The notes: generated from the letters alone by a model not told the origin. Positions 17,035 through 26,823 are shown, counted from the stretch's first letter. The stretch: 64,000 nucleotides of DNA from Microbacterium thalli (GCF_028737325.1 NZ_JAQZCH010000002.1:558001-622000); one strand, 5' to 3'. Numbers and translations are program-made.

Positions 17035-18099
17035 ATGGTGGACATGATCTCCTTGCCCGACGACAGCGCGACCGCCGTCGATCGCGCGCTGGACGCCGTG
17101 CTCACCCGTCTCGCCGAACGGGCCATCCCCCGCGGCGCGTCCGCGCTCGCCCTCATCCGGGCCGCATCCGAGGCGACCACCGGCGGCAAGCGGTTCCGCC
17201 CCGCTCTCGTCGTCGCCGCTTTCGACGCCTTCGACGGCGACCGGGACGCGGCTCCCGGCCTGTGGGATGTCGCTGCCGCCTTCGAGTTGCTGCACACCGC
17301 CTTCGTCATCCACGACGACCTGATCGACCGCGACCTCGAGCGGCGCGGGATGCCCAACGTCGGCGGCGCCTTCCGCTCGCGCGCTCGCTCGTTGGGCGTC
17401 GGCGACGAGGGCGCGGAGCGTATCGGCGACGCGGCGGCCGTGCTGGCCGGCGACATCCTGCTCTACGAGGCCGCCCGCCTCGTCGCGGTGGCCGACATCG
17501 GAGGCGACCAGCGGGTGCCTCTGTTCGGCCTGCTCGACGACGCCGTCCTCGTCTCGGCCATCGGCGAGCTGGCCGACGTCGAGCAGGCCGTCGTTCCCGG
17601 CGAGCCCGAGACCACGCAGCTGCTCAGCACCGCGCACGACAAGACCGCCGTCTATTCGTTCTGCGCTCCCCTGACGGCCGGAGCCGTGCTGGCCGGGGCC
17701 GACGCGGGCGATCGCGCCGTCCTCCTGACCGTCGGCGCGGACCTCGGTCTCGCGTTCCAGCTCGTCGACGACCTGATCGGCACCTTCGGCAGCGAGGCCC
17801 AAGCCGGACGCGGCGCCGGCGCCGACCTGCGCGAAGCCAAGCGCACGCCCCTGATCTCCCTCGCACGCGAGACCGCTGCCTGGCCCCAGATCTCGTCGGC
17901 ACTCGCCCTGGCCCCCACCGGCCCGATCGCGGTCCGCGCCGCCCAGCGCGAGCTGCACGAGAGCGGCGCACGCGACCGGCTCGTGGCCCTCATCGGGCAG
18001 ACTCTCGCGTCGGTGCGGCGCCGCGCGGCCGAGTTGCCGGCCGAGCCGCGGGCTCTCATCGAACGATTGGCCACCGGCATTGAAGGACGCATCCCGTGA
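17035..18099 (+). CDS. crtE: Polyprenyl (geranylgeranyl) diphosphate synthase
   Basis: A 354-residue trans-prenyltransferase that condenses IPP with allylic diphosphates, presumably to geranylgeranyl diphosphate for carotenoids. Both Asp-rich motifs are visible: HDDLIDRDLERRG and LVDDLIGTFG, with GGKRFRPAL near the N terminus. First gene of the crt operon. ATG codons at 17035 and 17044 are both possible; neither has a strong ribosome binding site. The stop overlaps the crtB start (GTGA). Chain length is inferred from context. Confidence 0.92.
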   Translation: MVDMISLPDDSATAVDRALDAVLTRLAERAIPRGASALALIRAASEATTGGKRFRPALVVAAFDAFDGDRDAAPGLWDVAAAFELLHTAFVIHDDLIDRDLERRGMPNVGGAFRSRARSLGVGDEGAERIGDAAAVLAGDILLYEAARLVAVADIGGDQRVPLFGLLDDAVLVSAIGELADVEQAVVPGEPETTQLLSTAHDKTAVYSFCAPLTAGAVLAGADAGDRAVLLTVGADLGLAFQLVDDLIGTFGSEAQAGRGAGADLREAKRTPLISLARETAAWPQISSALALAPTGPIAVRAAQRELHESGARDRLVALIGQTLASVRRRAAELPAEPRALIERLATGIEGRIP

Positions 18100-18995
18100 G
18101 TGACGAGACCACCGGCATCACCCTGTACGACCGCACCGCGCGTGATGCCGCGGCTGTCGTCATCTCGGCGTACTCGACGTCCTTCGGGCTCGCCGCCCGG
18201 CTCCTCGGCCCGCGGGTGCGGCCGCACGTTCGCAACATCTACGCCCTGGTCCGGGTGGCCGATGAGATCGTCGACGGCTCGGCAGCCCAGGCGGGCCTGT
18301 CGGCCGCGGCTCAACGGCGGGTGCTCGATGCGCTCGAGACCGAGACGTTGACGGCCGTCGACGAAGGCTTCAGCGCCAACCTGATCGTCCACGCGTTCGC
18401 CCGGACCGCGCGCGAGTGCGGCATCGGCGCCGACCTCGTACGCCCGTTCTTCGCGTCCATGCGCACCGACCTCGACGTCACGGCGCACGACGCGATGTCG
18501 CATGATTCCTACGTCTACGGCTCGGCCGAGGTGGTCGGCCTGATGTGCCTCCAGACTTTCGTCAACGCCGGCGCCGCCCGACCTCAGCCCGCCCACCCCG
18601 ACCTCGTCGACGGCGCCCGCCGCCTCGGCGCCGCCTTCCAGGATGTGAACTTCTTGCGCGATCTTCCTCACGACGTCGGCTCACTCGGCCGCGATTACCT
18701 CGGTGTCGGCACCGTCGACACCGGCACCGGCTCCGACGAGACCGGCAGCGTCTCGCGCGTCGACGTCCTCGACCGCATCGACGCCGACCTGGATGCCGCC
18801 GGCGCGATCATCCCGCGTCTGCCCGCCGACTGCCGGCGCGCCGTCACCGCCGCCCACGACCTGTTCACGGCGCTCTCGCGCCGCCTGCGTCGCGCGGGCA
18901 GCACGACCGAGCGGGTGCGGGTGCCGAACACCGTCAAGCTCGGTCTCGCCGCTCGCGCCACCGTCGGCGCCGCTCCCCTGCGAGCCGGTTCATGA
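18096..18995 (+). CDS. crtB: Phytoene synthase
   Basis: A 299-residue squalene/phytoene synthase that joins two geranylgeranyl diphosphates head to head. The two substrate-binding motifs are present: RVADEIVDG and QDVNFLRDLPHDVGSLGRDYL-type sequence near residue 185. GTG start overlaps the crtE stop, and the stop overlaps the crtI start, so three enzymes are translationally coupled. Length is normal. Confidence 0.94.
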   Translation: MSDETTGITLYDRTARDAAAVVISAYSTSFGLAARLLGPRVRPHVRNIYALVRVADEIVDGSAAQAGLSAAAQRRVLDALETETLTAVDEGFSANLIVHAFARTARECGIGADLVRPFFASMRTDLDVTAHDAMSHDSYVYGSAEVVGLMCLQTFVNAGAARPQPAHPDLVDGARRLGAAFQDVNFLRDLPHDVGSLGRDYLGVGTVDTGTGSDETGSVSRVDVLDRIDADLDAAGAIIPRLPADCRRAVTAAHDLFTALSRRLRRAGSTTERVRVPNTVKLGLAARATVGAAPLRAGS

Positions 18996-20581
18996 GCCGC
19001 CCGACGCCGGTGGCATCCGGACAGCGCGTCGTCGTCGTCGGCGGGGGGATCGCGGGACTGTCCACCGCCGCCCTGCTGGCCGAGGACGGGCACGACGTCA
19101 CGGTGATCGAGGCGCGCGACGAGACCGGCGGGCGAGCGGGATCGTGGGAGCACGAGGGCTTCCGCTTCGACACGGGCCCGAGCTGGTACCTCATGCCCGA
19201 GGTGTTCGACCACTTCTTCGCCCTGCTGGGAACGACCGCCGCCGCGGAGCTCGACCTCGTGCCCCTCGTTCCCGCCTACCGCGTCTACGCCGAGCCGGAC
19301 GGCGACGGCCCCGGTGAGCACGTCGATGTCGTCTCGGGGCGCTCGGCGGCGACGGCACTGTTCGAGAGCCGTGAACCGGGCGCGGGCGCCGAGCTCGACG
19401 CATACCTCGACTCCGCTGCCGACGCGTACGACCTCTCTGTGTCGAAGTTCCTATACGACACCTACGCCACGAGCGAGGGGTTGCGCGACCCGGAGCTGGT
19501 GCGCCGACTCCCCCAGCTGGCGCCGTTGCTGTCGCGGTCGCTCGTGCGACACGTCGAGAGCCGGTTCTCCGATCGTCTGCTGCAGCAGATCCTCGAGTAC
19601 CCCGCGGTGTTCCTCGGCTCCTCCCCGTACGACGTGCCGAGCCTGTATCACCTGATGAGCCACCTCGATCTGGATGACGCCGTGCTCTACCCGCGCGGCG
19701 GCTTCACCGAGGTCATCGCCGCCATCGAACGCCTCGCCGTCGCCCGCGGCGTGACGGTGCGCACCGGGACGGCTGTCGCACAGATCCTGACGGATGCCTC
19801 GGGCGCCGCCGCCGCCGTTCGTCTGGCCGACGGTACCGAGATCGCCGCTGACCTCGCGGTGTCGACGGCGGATCTGCACCACACCGAGACCGTGCTGCTC
19901 CCGCCCGACCAGCGGTCGTACCCCGAGAAGTGGTGGCGCAAGCGCACCCCCAGCTTCGGTGCGCTGCTGCTCCTGCTCGGTGTCGAGGGCGAGCTGCCGC
20001 AGCTGGCCCATCACACGCTGCTGTTCACCGACGGCTGGCGCGAGAACTTCGCGGCGATCTCGGGCCGCGACACGCACATCCCCGACCCCGCGTCGCTCTA
20101 CGTGTGCCGCCCGAGCGCGACCGACGACACCGTCGCCCCCGCGGGGTCCGAGAACCTCTTCGTCCTCGTGCCGATCCCCGCCGATCCCGAGCTCGGTCGC
20201 GGCGGCGTGGCGGGCGCCGGCGACCCGGGGATCGAGGCCGCCGCCGACCAGGCGATCGCTCAGATCGCGGACTGGACCGGCATCCCCGACCTCGCGGAGC
20301 GGATCCGCGTGCGCCGCACCATCGCTCCGGGCGACTTCGCCCGCGATCTCGGGGCGTGGCGCGGCAACGCGCTGGGACTGGCCCACACGCTCGGGCAGAG
20401 CGCGCTGTTCCGTCCGGGGAACGCGTCGAAGAAGGTGCCGGGCCTGTTCTACGCGGGCGCGTCGGTCCTGCCGGGCATCGGGCTGCCGATGTGCTTGATC
20501 TCGGCGGAGCTCGTCGTCAAGCGCCTCCGCGGCGACACCACCGCCGGCCCGCTTCCCGAGCCCACCGCTCCGCCCCGCTGA
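18992..20581 (+). CDS. crtI: Phytoene desaturase
   Basis: A 529-residue CrtI-type flavoprotein that desaturates phytoene to lycopene. It opens with the FAD-binding VVVVGGGIAGLSTAALLAE and EARDETGGRAGSW, and ends with the GLFYAGASVLPGIGLPMC segment diagnostic of CrtI. The ATG at 18992 overlaps the crtB stop (ATGA); the much longer upstream reading frame is only antisense/overprint. A three-base gap leads to crtYe. Confidence 0.95.
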   Translation: MSRPTPVASGQRVVVVGGGIAGLSTAALLAEDGHDVTVIEARDETGGRAGSWEHEGFRFDTGPSWYLMPEVFDHFFALLGTTAAAELDLVPLVPAYRVYAEPDGDGPGEHVDVVSGRSAATALFESREPGAGAELDAYLDSAADAYDLSVSKFLYDTYATSEGLRDPELVRRLPQLAPLLSRSLVRHVESRFSDRLLQQILEYPAVFLGSSPYDVPSLYHLMSHLDLDDAVLYPRGGFTEVIAAIERLAVARGVTVRTGTAVAQILTDASGAAAAVRLADGTEIAADLAVSTADLHHTETVLLPPDQRSYPEKWWRKRTPSFGALLLLLGVEGELPQLAHHTLLFTDGWRENFAAISGRDTHIPDPASLYVCRPSATDDTVAPAGSENLFVLVPIPADPELGRGGVAGAGDPGIEAAADQAIAQIADWTGIPDLAERIRVRRTIAPGDFARDLGAWRGNALGLAHTLGQSALFRPGNASKKVPGLFYAGASVLPGIGLPMCLISAELVVKRLRGDTTAGPLPEPTAPPR

Positions 20582-20584
20582 GCG

Positions 20585-20911
20585 GTGCCGGGACTCTATC
20601 TGCTCGCTCTGCTCGCCTCGCTCGTCGGGGTCGGGCTGCTCGACCGTCGCTTCGGGCTCGCACTGTGGCGCGACCGCCGCACCACCGTGATCGCGACGGT
20701 CATCGGTACCGTCTTCTTCCTCGCGTGGGACGCCGTCGGCATCGCGACGGGCGTCTTCGTCAAGGGCGACAGCGCGCTGCTGCTCGGACTCGACCTCGCG
20801 CCGCACCTGCCCGTCGAGGAGCCGGTCTTCCTCCTCTTCCTCAGCTACCTCGCCCTCGTGCTGTACGGGGCCGCCGGGCGGATGCGGTCGAGGAGAGAGG
20901 GCGCGTCGTGA
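20585..20911 (+). CDS. crtYe: C50 carotenoid epsilon-cyclase subunit, lycopene cyclase domain
   Basis: A 108-residue membrane protein with three helices and the PVEEPVFLLFL motif of heterodimeric lycopene cyclases. In C. glutamicum CrtYe and CrtYf together cyclise the elongated C50 chain. The GTG start follows crtI by three bases and the stop overlaps crtYf (GTGA). Order and size match the known pair. Confidence 0.9.
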   Translation: MPGLYLLALLASLVGVGLLDRRFGLALWRDRRTTVIATVIGTVFFLAWDAVGIATGVFVKGDSALLLGLDLAPHLPVEEPVFLLFLSYLALVLYGAAGRMRSRREGAS

Positions 20912-21213
20912 CGACCTATCCGCTCATCCTCATCCCGTTCGTCGCGGTGACCCTGATCGTCACGCTGGCGACCGCCCGACGCCCGCGCTTCGGACGCCGA
21001 ATGGGCTGGTCGGCGCTCGCTGCCGTGGGACTCCTCGCGCTGACCGCCGTCTTCGATAACGTCATGATCGCCGTCGGGCTGTTCACCTACCCGGAGGCGC
21101 ACCTCAGCGGCATCCGCGTGGGCCTGGCCCCCATCGAGGATTTCGCCTATCCCCTCTGCGCGGCGTTCCTCGTACCCGCCGTCGCGACCCTCCTGGAGAG
21201 ACCGGAACGATGA
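20908..21213 (+). CDS. crtYf: C50 carotenoid epsilon-cyclase subunit, lycopene cyclase domain
   Basis: A 101-residue protein with three hydrophobic helices and PIEDFAYPLCAAFL, the second-subunit version of the cyclase motif. It forms the cyclase with the product of crtYe. GTG start overlaps the crtYe stop; its stop overlaps the crtEb start (ATGA). Confidence 0.9.
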   Translation: MTTYPLILIPFVAVTLIVTLATARRPRFGRRMGWSALAAVGLLALTAVFDNVMIAVGLFTYPEAHLSGIRVGLAPIEDFAYPLCAAFLVPAVATLLERPER

Positions 21214-22085
21214 CCGCCGCCGCCCTGCCTCGTCAGCTGCTGCTCGCCTCGCGCCCCGTGAGCTGGATCAACACCGCGTTCCCGTTCGCCGCCGCGTACG
21301 TGCTCACGACCCGCGAGATCGACCTGACGCTCGTCATCGGCACCCTGTTCTTCCTCGTGCCGTACAACCTCGCGATGTACGGCATCAACGACGTGTTCGA
21401 CTACGAGTCCGACCTGCGCAACCCGCGTAAGGGCGGCGCTCACGGGGCGATCCTCGATCGCGGCGTGCACCGCGCGACCCTCTGGTCGGCGGCGCTGTCG
21501 TGCCTGCCGTTCGTGGTGTATCTCGTCGTCGTCGGGTCGCCGCTGTCGTGGCTCGTCCTCGCGGTCAGCCTCTTCTTCGTGGTCTTCTACAGCGCGCCGC
21601 CGCTGCGGCTGAAGGAACGGCCGTTCGCCGACTCGGTGACCAGCAGCATCCATTTCTTCTCACCGGCCGTGTACGGCTTCGTGCTCGCCGGAACGACCTG
21701 GACCTGGCAGCTGGCCCTCATCGTGCTCGCATTCGCCGCCTGGGGCGTTGCATCGCACGCCTTCGGGGCGGTGCAGGATGTCGGCGCCGACCGCGAAGCC
21801 GGCATCGCCTCGATCGCGACGGTGCGCGGCGCGCGCTGGACGGTGCGGTTCGCGCTCGGCTGCTACGTCCTCGCGGGCGTGCTGATGCTCCCCACGACAT
21901 GGCCCGGGCCGCTCGCCGCCCTCGTCGTCGTGCCGTACCTGGTCACACTCTGGCCCTTCCGCACCATCACCGACGCCACGTGCGAGCGCGCCACCGCCGG
22001 ATGGGACCGCTTCCTGTGGCTGAACCAGCTCGGCGGGTTCCTCGTGACGCTGCTGCTGGCCTGGTGGTGGCTGCTCACCGCCTGA
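21210..22085 (+). CDS. crtEb: Lycopene elongase (UbiA-family prenyltransferase)
   Basis: A 291-residue polytopic UbiA-type prenyltransferase with both Asp motifs, NDVFDYESDLRN and DVGADREAGI. In C50 pathways CrtEb adds dimethylallyl units to both ends of lycopene, giving flavuxanthin before cyclisation. Position as last gene after crtYe-crtYf matches the decaprenoxanthin cluster. A strong hairpin follows. Confidence 0.9.
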   Translation: MTAAALPRQLLLASRPVSWINTAFPFAAAYVLTTREIDLTLVIGTLFFLVPYNLAMYGINDVFDYESDLRNPRKGGAHGAILDRGVHRATLWSAALSCLPFVVYLVVVGSPLSWLVLAVSLFFVVFYSAPPLRLKERPFADSVTSSIHFFSPAVYGFVLAGTTWTWQLALIVLAFAAWGVASHAFGAVQDVGADREAGIASIATVRGARWTVRFALGCYVLAGVLMLPTTWPGPLAALVVVPYLVTLWPFRTITDATCERATAGWDRFLWLNQLGGFLVTLLLAWWWLLTA

Positions 22086-22101
22086 TCCCACGCATGCCGC
22101 A

Positions 22102-22132
22102 GCGCCCGGGCCGCACGCAGCGGCCCGGGCGC
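22102..22132. terminator. Terminator after the crt operon
   Basis: A 13-base-pair GC-rich inverted repeat with a 5-base loop, 16 bases after crtEb and 24 bases before the convergent Rieske gene end. It can serve both strands. Confidence 0.8.
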
Positions 22133-22156
22133 GCGGGGTTTCCGGCGACGCCGGGC

Positions 22157-23725
22157 TCAGGCGGCGGGCGACGCGGCCGGGGTGACCTCGTCGGTGCGGC
22201 TGGCACGGATCGGGTGACCCTGCGTCGTGAGGCAGCGACCGCTCGCCAGGTCCCACTTCCAGTCGTGCAGCGAGCAGGTGAGCACGCCGTCCTCGATCTT
22301 GCCGGTCTTGGTCAGGTCGGCGCGCAGGTGCGGGCACCGCCGCTGCACGGTCCAGTCGCCCAGCTCCGCGTCCTCCGTCTGGTCGGACTGCTCGGCGTAC
22401 CAGTTCTCGACGTATTCGATGCGGTCGCGCGAGAGGCACTTGAGGAAGGTCGTGAGGAACTCGTTGAACTTGCCACTGCGGCCGACCTCGAACTGCATCG
22501 ACAGGAAGATCGAGTTCGACCAGTCGATCTCATGGTCGCGGATGTTGGTCGAGACGAGGTCGGCGGGGATCGTGTACCAGTAGATGCAGTCCTCGCCGGC
22601 GTACTCGCGCACCTTGGCGCGGGGGAAATCCACGACCATGTCGAGCTCGCCGATGCGGAAGCGCACCAGCCCGCCGACACCGTTGCGGATCGTGCGTGCG
22701 CGCCGCAGGAGCGGCTCCCACCACTGCTTGATCGCCTGCAGCATCTCGTCGGGCGGCAGCACCGCGGCACGCGTGGCGATCTCGGCGCGGACCTCGTCCT
22801 GGCGGCTGTCGCGCTGCTCGGCCAGGTATGCCCACTTGTCCGAGAACATGCGCTCGATCTCGGCCTCGGTGTACAGGGTCTGGGTCACCTCGAGCACGCC
22901 GCCGTTCAGATCGACCTGCGTGCCGGGCACGAAGAGGTAGCCCTTCTGCTCCGGGCGTTCGGCGGCCATGTGCGCGAGGAACTGCGCCTGGTCGGTGAAG
23001 ATCGAGTCGTCCTGCTCGCCCCAGCCGTTGTAGCGGAAGAGCTCTTCACGCAGGAACATCGGGGGCCCCGCCATGGGGAACACGTGCGGCGCGTCGACCT
23101 TGTCGATGTAGTACATCGCCCGCTTGTTCTGCGCGTCACGCTTGAGCTGCGCGAAGTTCTGCTTCGCGTCCTGGGGCAGGTCGTAGACCATCGGCCACCA
23201 GATGGCGCCCGAGACCTGCGTGAAGTACGCGTCGGGGGTGCCGAACGACAACAGCTTCTCGAGATCGAGCGGGTGCGAGTCGTTCTGGTTCAGCACCGAT
23301 CCGGTGCCGTCGTCGACCGACAGGCTCGAGTCGCCGATGGGCCCGTCGCTGGGGGCGCGCAGCGGCGTGACCATGAGCTTCAGGTCGCCGAACTCGAGGG
23401 GCACACCGGCCTGCGTGTAGATGATGTTCTCGTACCCGAGCGCGCGCAGATCGCGCTCGAGATCATCCGTCGGGTAGTCGGGCAGCAGCACCCGGATATC
23501 AGTGGAGACGTGGGCCTTCAGTAGCGCCGGATCGAAGTGATCGCGGTGCCGGTGCGAGATGTACAAGAAGTCGGCGCGCCCGAACCGCTCCCAGTCGAGA
23601 CCGCGGTTGTCGGGGAACGGGAACCACGAGCCGAAGAAGCTCGGCCCCACGACGGGGTCGCAGAGGATGCTGCCCCCGGCCGTCTCGATGAACATCCCGG
23701 CGTGTCCCAGCCCTGTGATCCGCAT
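22157..23725 (-). CDS. Metallo-beta-lactamase-fold hydrolase fused to a Rieske [2Fe-2S] domain
   Basis: A 522-residue two-domain protein. Residues 1-250 form an MBL-fold domain with SHRHRDHFD metal ligands (UlaG-like layout, GHAGMFIET at the start). The C-terminal part has a Rieske cluster site, CPHL and CSLHDWKWDL. A similar pairing, in a different order, occurs in the CMP-sialic acid hydroxylase (CMAH) superfamily, but the substrate is unknown and no sialic-acid genes lie nearby. AGGAGGTCA precedes the ATG, and TAGACT at 23754-23759 is a candidate -10. It is convergent with the crt operon. Confidence 0.88.
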   Translation of the reverse strand: MRITGLGHAGMFIETAGGSILCDPVVGPSFFGSWFPFPDNRGLDWERFGRADFLYISHRHRDHFDPALLKAHVSTDIRVLLPDYPTDDLERDLRALGYENIIYTQAGVPLEFGDLKLMVTPLRAPSDGPIGDSSLSVDDGTGSVLNQNDSHPLDLEKLLSFGTPDAYFTQVSGAIWWPMVYDLPQDAKQNFAQLKRDAQNKRAMYYIDKVDAPHVFPMAGPPMFLREELFRYNGWGEQDDSIFTDQAQFLAHMAAERPEQKGYLFVPGTQVDLNGGVLEVTQTLYTEAEIERMFSDKWAYLAEQRDSRQDEVRAEIATRAAVLPPDEMLQAIKQWWEPLLRRARTIRNGVGGLVRFRIGELDMVVDFPRAKVREYAGEDCIYWYTIPADLVSTNIRDHEIDWSNSIFLSMQFEVGRSGKFNEFLTTFLKCLSRDRIEYVENWYAEQSDQTEDAELGDWTVQRRCPHLRADLTKTGKIEDGVLTCSLHDWKWDLASGRCLTTQGHPIRASRTDEVTPAASPAA

Positions 23726-23826
23726 GACGATGACCTCCTGTTACGACTGGTCGAGTCTACGTGAGCGCCCGTGCGCCGCCGCCGTGGGGCGGGCCGTGTC
23801 AGTTCCGTGGGCGGGCGGCGCGGCGC

Positions 23827-26775
23827 TCAGCCGAGCAGGCCGCGGATGTCGTCGGCGTCGAGTGCCGTCGAGAACGCGCCGTCGGCGTCGAGTAGAGCGC
23901 TCGACAACCGTGCCTTCCGCCGCTGCAGATCGATCACCTTCTCTTCGATCGTGCCCGCCGCGATCAGCCGGTACACGGTGACGGGTCGGTCCTGGCCGAT
24001 GCGGTGCGTCCGGTCGATCGCCTGCTGCTCGGCGGCCGGGTTCCACCACGGATCGAGCAGGAACACGTAGTCCGCCTCGGTCAGCGTCAGCCCCACCCCG
24101 CCCGCCTTGAGGCTGATGAGGAAGACAGGATCGTCGCCCTGGCGGAACGCGTCGACGACCGCCGCTCGCCGCGTCGTCGAGCCGTCCAGCCGGACGACCC
24201 CGATGCCATGCGCGCGCAGGTCGGCTTCGACGATGTCGAGGTACGAGGTGAACTGGCTGAACACGAGCGCGCGATGCCCCTCGGCCACGACGGGGCCGAG
24301 CCGGTCGCGGAGCGCCTCGAGCTTGCTCGAGGCGAGCCCCGGGCCACCGGCATCCACCAGCGATGGCGCGAGCGCGAGCAGCCGCAGCAGCGTGAGCGAG
24401 CGGAAGACGATGAAGCGCTGACTGTCGAGATCGTCCAGAAGACCGAGCACCTTGCGCCGCTCGCGTTGCAGGACCCGCTCGTAGACGGCGCGATGGCCGC
24501 TGGAGAGCTCGACGAACACGTCCTGCTCCTGACGCGGCGGCAGGTCGGGCGCCACGAGATCCTTCGTGCGCCGCAGCAGGAACGGACGGATGCGGCCGCG
24601 CAGCCGCGCCAGTCGTCGTTCGCGGGCCGGGCCGCCCTCGAGGTTCTCGTCGACCCGGCCGTGCTCGATGGGCAGGACGTACTCCTGACGGAACTGCCGG
24701 GCGGAGGGGAACAGCCCCGGCGAGGTCAGCGAGAGGATCGCCCACAGGTCGGTCAGGCTGTTCTCGAGCGGCGTGCCGGTCGCGGCGAAGACGACGTCGG
24801 CCCGCAGCCCGAGGACGGCTCGGTGAACCTGACTGCGCGGGTTCTTGACGTACTGGGCCTCGTCGAGCACGACGGTCGACCAATCACGCGCGGCGTAGGC
24901 CGCCGCATCCAGGCGCAGCAGCGCGTAGGAGGTGACGACGATGTCCGCCCGGCCGTCGTCCTCGTCAGCGTCCCCGGCGAATCGCTGGCCCGTCGTCTCG
25001 ACCACGCGCACGCGCAGGCCCGGCACGTGCCGGGCCGCCTCGTCGCCCCAGGCCGACACCACCGAGGTCGGCGCCACCACCAGCGCCGGACGGGTCTCGC
25101 CGGCTTCGCGCGTGCGCAGCAGCATCGCCAGCAGCTGAACCGTCTTGCCCAGGCCCATGTCGTCGGCGAGGACTCCCCCCAGGCGCGCGTCGCGCAGCGT
25201 GCAGAGCCAGGCGTAGCCGTCGCGCTGATAGGGGCGCAGAGTCGTGGCCAATCCCATGGGCGGGACGAGAGGGGGCCGGGCAATTCCCGTGACGTCGGCA
25301 TCCGCGGCGCGCAGCACGTCGACGGCACGACGCCAGCGGGTGGCGGGCTCGCTCTGGTCGGCGAGATCCTCGAACTCCGACCACAGGTGCTGGTGATAGC
25401 GGCTGATCCGCGCGCCCGTCTCCCATTCGACGAGGTCGCGCGATTCCTCGATCAGGTCGCGCAGGCGGTCGAGCGAGCGATGCGCGAGCGGGAAGTAGGC
25501 GCCGTCCGACAGCAGCATCCGCTTGCGCCCCTGCGCGAGCGCCGCGAACAGGGGACGGAACGGGATGCGGCGGCCGTCGACCTCGACGTGGACCCCCAGC
25601 TCGAACCAATCGGCGTCGGTCGTCTCCACCGTGCGGACCGTGATGCGGGGATCACCCGACAGCTCGCGATAGGACCGCCGCAACCCCGACACCTCGACGC
25701 GCACCGCATCCACCCGCTCGAGAGCGGGCAGCACGCGCGCGACGAAGTCCGCCGCATCGGCACCGCTGCGACGTCCCTCCGGCGTGAAAGGTTCGTCGGT
25801 CGCGCCCGCCCACGCGCGTTCGACCGCCGCGCGGACGTCGGCGCGCTCCGGGTCGCGCTCGTGTCCGGTCGCCCACGCCGACGGGGCGGCGCCGGGCGTC
25901 CGCCACGTGACGGCGTAGTCGACCACGTCGTCGGGGCGCTGCTCGACCGCGACGACGGCCACGGTGCGCTCCGGTGGCGGCAGTCGGACACCCGCGCCCG
26001 CGACCACAGAGGTCTCACGGGCGAGCCGCGGGTACGCCTCGCTCAGGAAGTCCTCGATGTCGGCGGCGGGAATCGGCACCGGCGCGCCCGCCGCGATCAA
26101 CGCGCGCACGCCCGGCCCCAACTCGACGGGCGCGAGTGCGACGCCGAGCCCCGCACCGAGGCGCTCGATCGTGTACACGCCGACGTGGCCGAGCGGGCGG
26201 ACCTGCGTCGCGGCCTCGCCGCCGTCGACAGCCACCACCGGAGTGAGCTGCAGGTCGCGACCGCGCGACTCGACGCGCACCTCGACGGAAGCGGCATCCC
26301 CCAGCAGGATCTCCTGGTCCGGACGCGTCGAGACGAGCGGGATGCCGAGATCGGCAGCAGCACGCAGGTGCGGCCACAGCAGGTCCGAATCGGCACCGTC
26401 GAGCGTCAGCCAATCGGAGTCGCCGAAGCCGCCCAGCAGGCGCGCGTCGTGCGCGATGCCGTACAGCGTGGCGAACCAGCGCATGCGCGCCGGGTCGATG
26501 CGCCACGCGCCGCGGCGCAGCGAGTCCCAGGTCTCGTCGCCCTGCACCCAACGGCCGCTCGCCGGACTGCGCACGAGGGGTCTCACCGCGAGGCGGAAGT
26601 CGCCGGATGAGGTCTCGACGCTCCGCGCGGTCGCCGGCACCACGCGGCGCGGACCCCAGTGCGCCTCTTCCGCGCTCTCGCGCTGCCGGAGCTGAACACC
26701 GAGCGCGATCGCGCCGTCCGCGGCGGACGCCGGCGCGAGCACGGCTCGCCACGACGGACCGCGCGGGTCGGTCAC
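23827..26775 (-). CDS. SNF2-family DEAD/DEAH helicase
   Basis: A 982-residue Swi2/Snf2-type ATPase. Walker A is DDMGLGKTVQ, motif II is DEAQYVKN, and the C-terminal helicase half has FSQFTSYLDI, LISLKAGGVGLTL and QAIDRTHRIGQ. The N-terminal 450 residues are the less conserved bacterial SNF2 region, without a visible SWIM zinc finger. Bacterial relatives (HepA/RapA-like class) are thought to remodel protein-nucleic acid complexes. The GTG start follows GAGGGG. It appears monocistronic. Confidence 0.93.
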   Translation of the reverse strand: MTDPRGPSWRAVLAPASAADGAIALGVQLRQRESAEEAHWGPRRVVPATARSVETSSGDFRLAVRPLVRSPASGRWVQGDETWDSLRRGAWRIDPARMRWFATLYGIAHDARLLGGFGDSDWLTLDGADSDLLWPHLRAAADLGIPLVSTRPDQEILLGDAASVEVRVESRGRDLQLTPVVAVDGGEAATQVRPLGHVGVYTIERLGAGLGVALAPVELGPGVRALIAAGAPVPIPAADIEDFLSEAYPRLARETSVVAGAGVRLPPPERTVAVVAVEQRPDDVVDYAVTWRTPGAAPSAWATGHERDPERADVRAAVERAWAGATDEPFTPEGRRSGADAADFVARVLPALERVDAVRVEVSGLRRSYRELSGDPRITVRTVETTDADWFELGVHVEVDGRRIPFRPLFAALAQGRKRMLLSDGAYFPLAHRSLDRLRDLIEESRDLVEWETGARISRYHQHLWSEFEDLADQSEPATRWRRAVDVLRAADADVTGIARPPLVPPMGLATTLRPYQRDGYAWLCTLRDARLGGVLADDMGLGKTVQLLAMLLRTREAGETRPALVVAPTSVVSAWGDEAARHVPGLRVRVVETTGQRFAGDADEDDGRADIVVTSYALLRLDAAAYAARDWSTVVLDEAQYVKNPRSQVHRAVLGLRADVVFAATGTPLENSLTDLWAILSLTSPGLFPSARQFRQEYVLPIEHGRVDENLEGGPARERRLARLRGRIRPFLLRRTKDLVAPDLPPRQEQDVFVELSSGHRAVYERVLQRERRKVLGLLDDLDSQRFIVFRSLTLLRLLALAPSLVDAGGPGLASSKLEALRDRLGPVVAEGHRALVFSQFTSYLDIVEADLRAHGIGVVRLDGSTTRRAAVVDAFRQGDDPVFLISLKAGGVGLTLTEADYVFLLDPWWNPAAEQQAIDRTHRIGQDRPVTVYRLIAAGTIEEKVIDLQRRKARLSSALLDADGAFSTALDADDIRGLLG

Positions 26776-26823
26776 GTCCAGCCCCTCACGCGTCCGACGT
26801 CCCGCGCACGGTAGACGCCGGAC

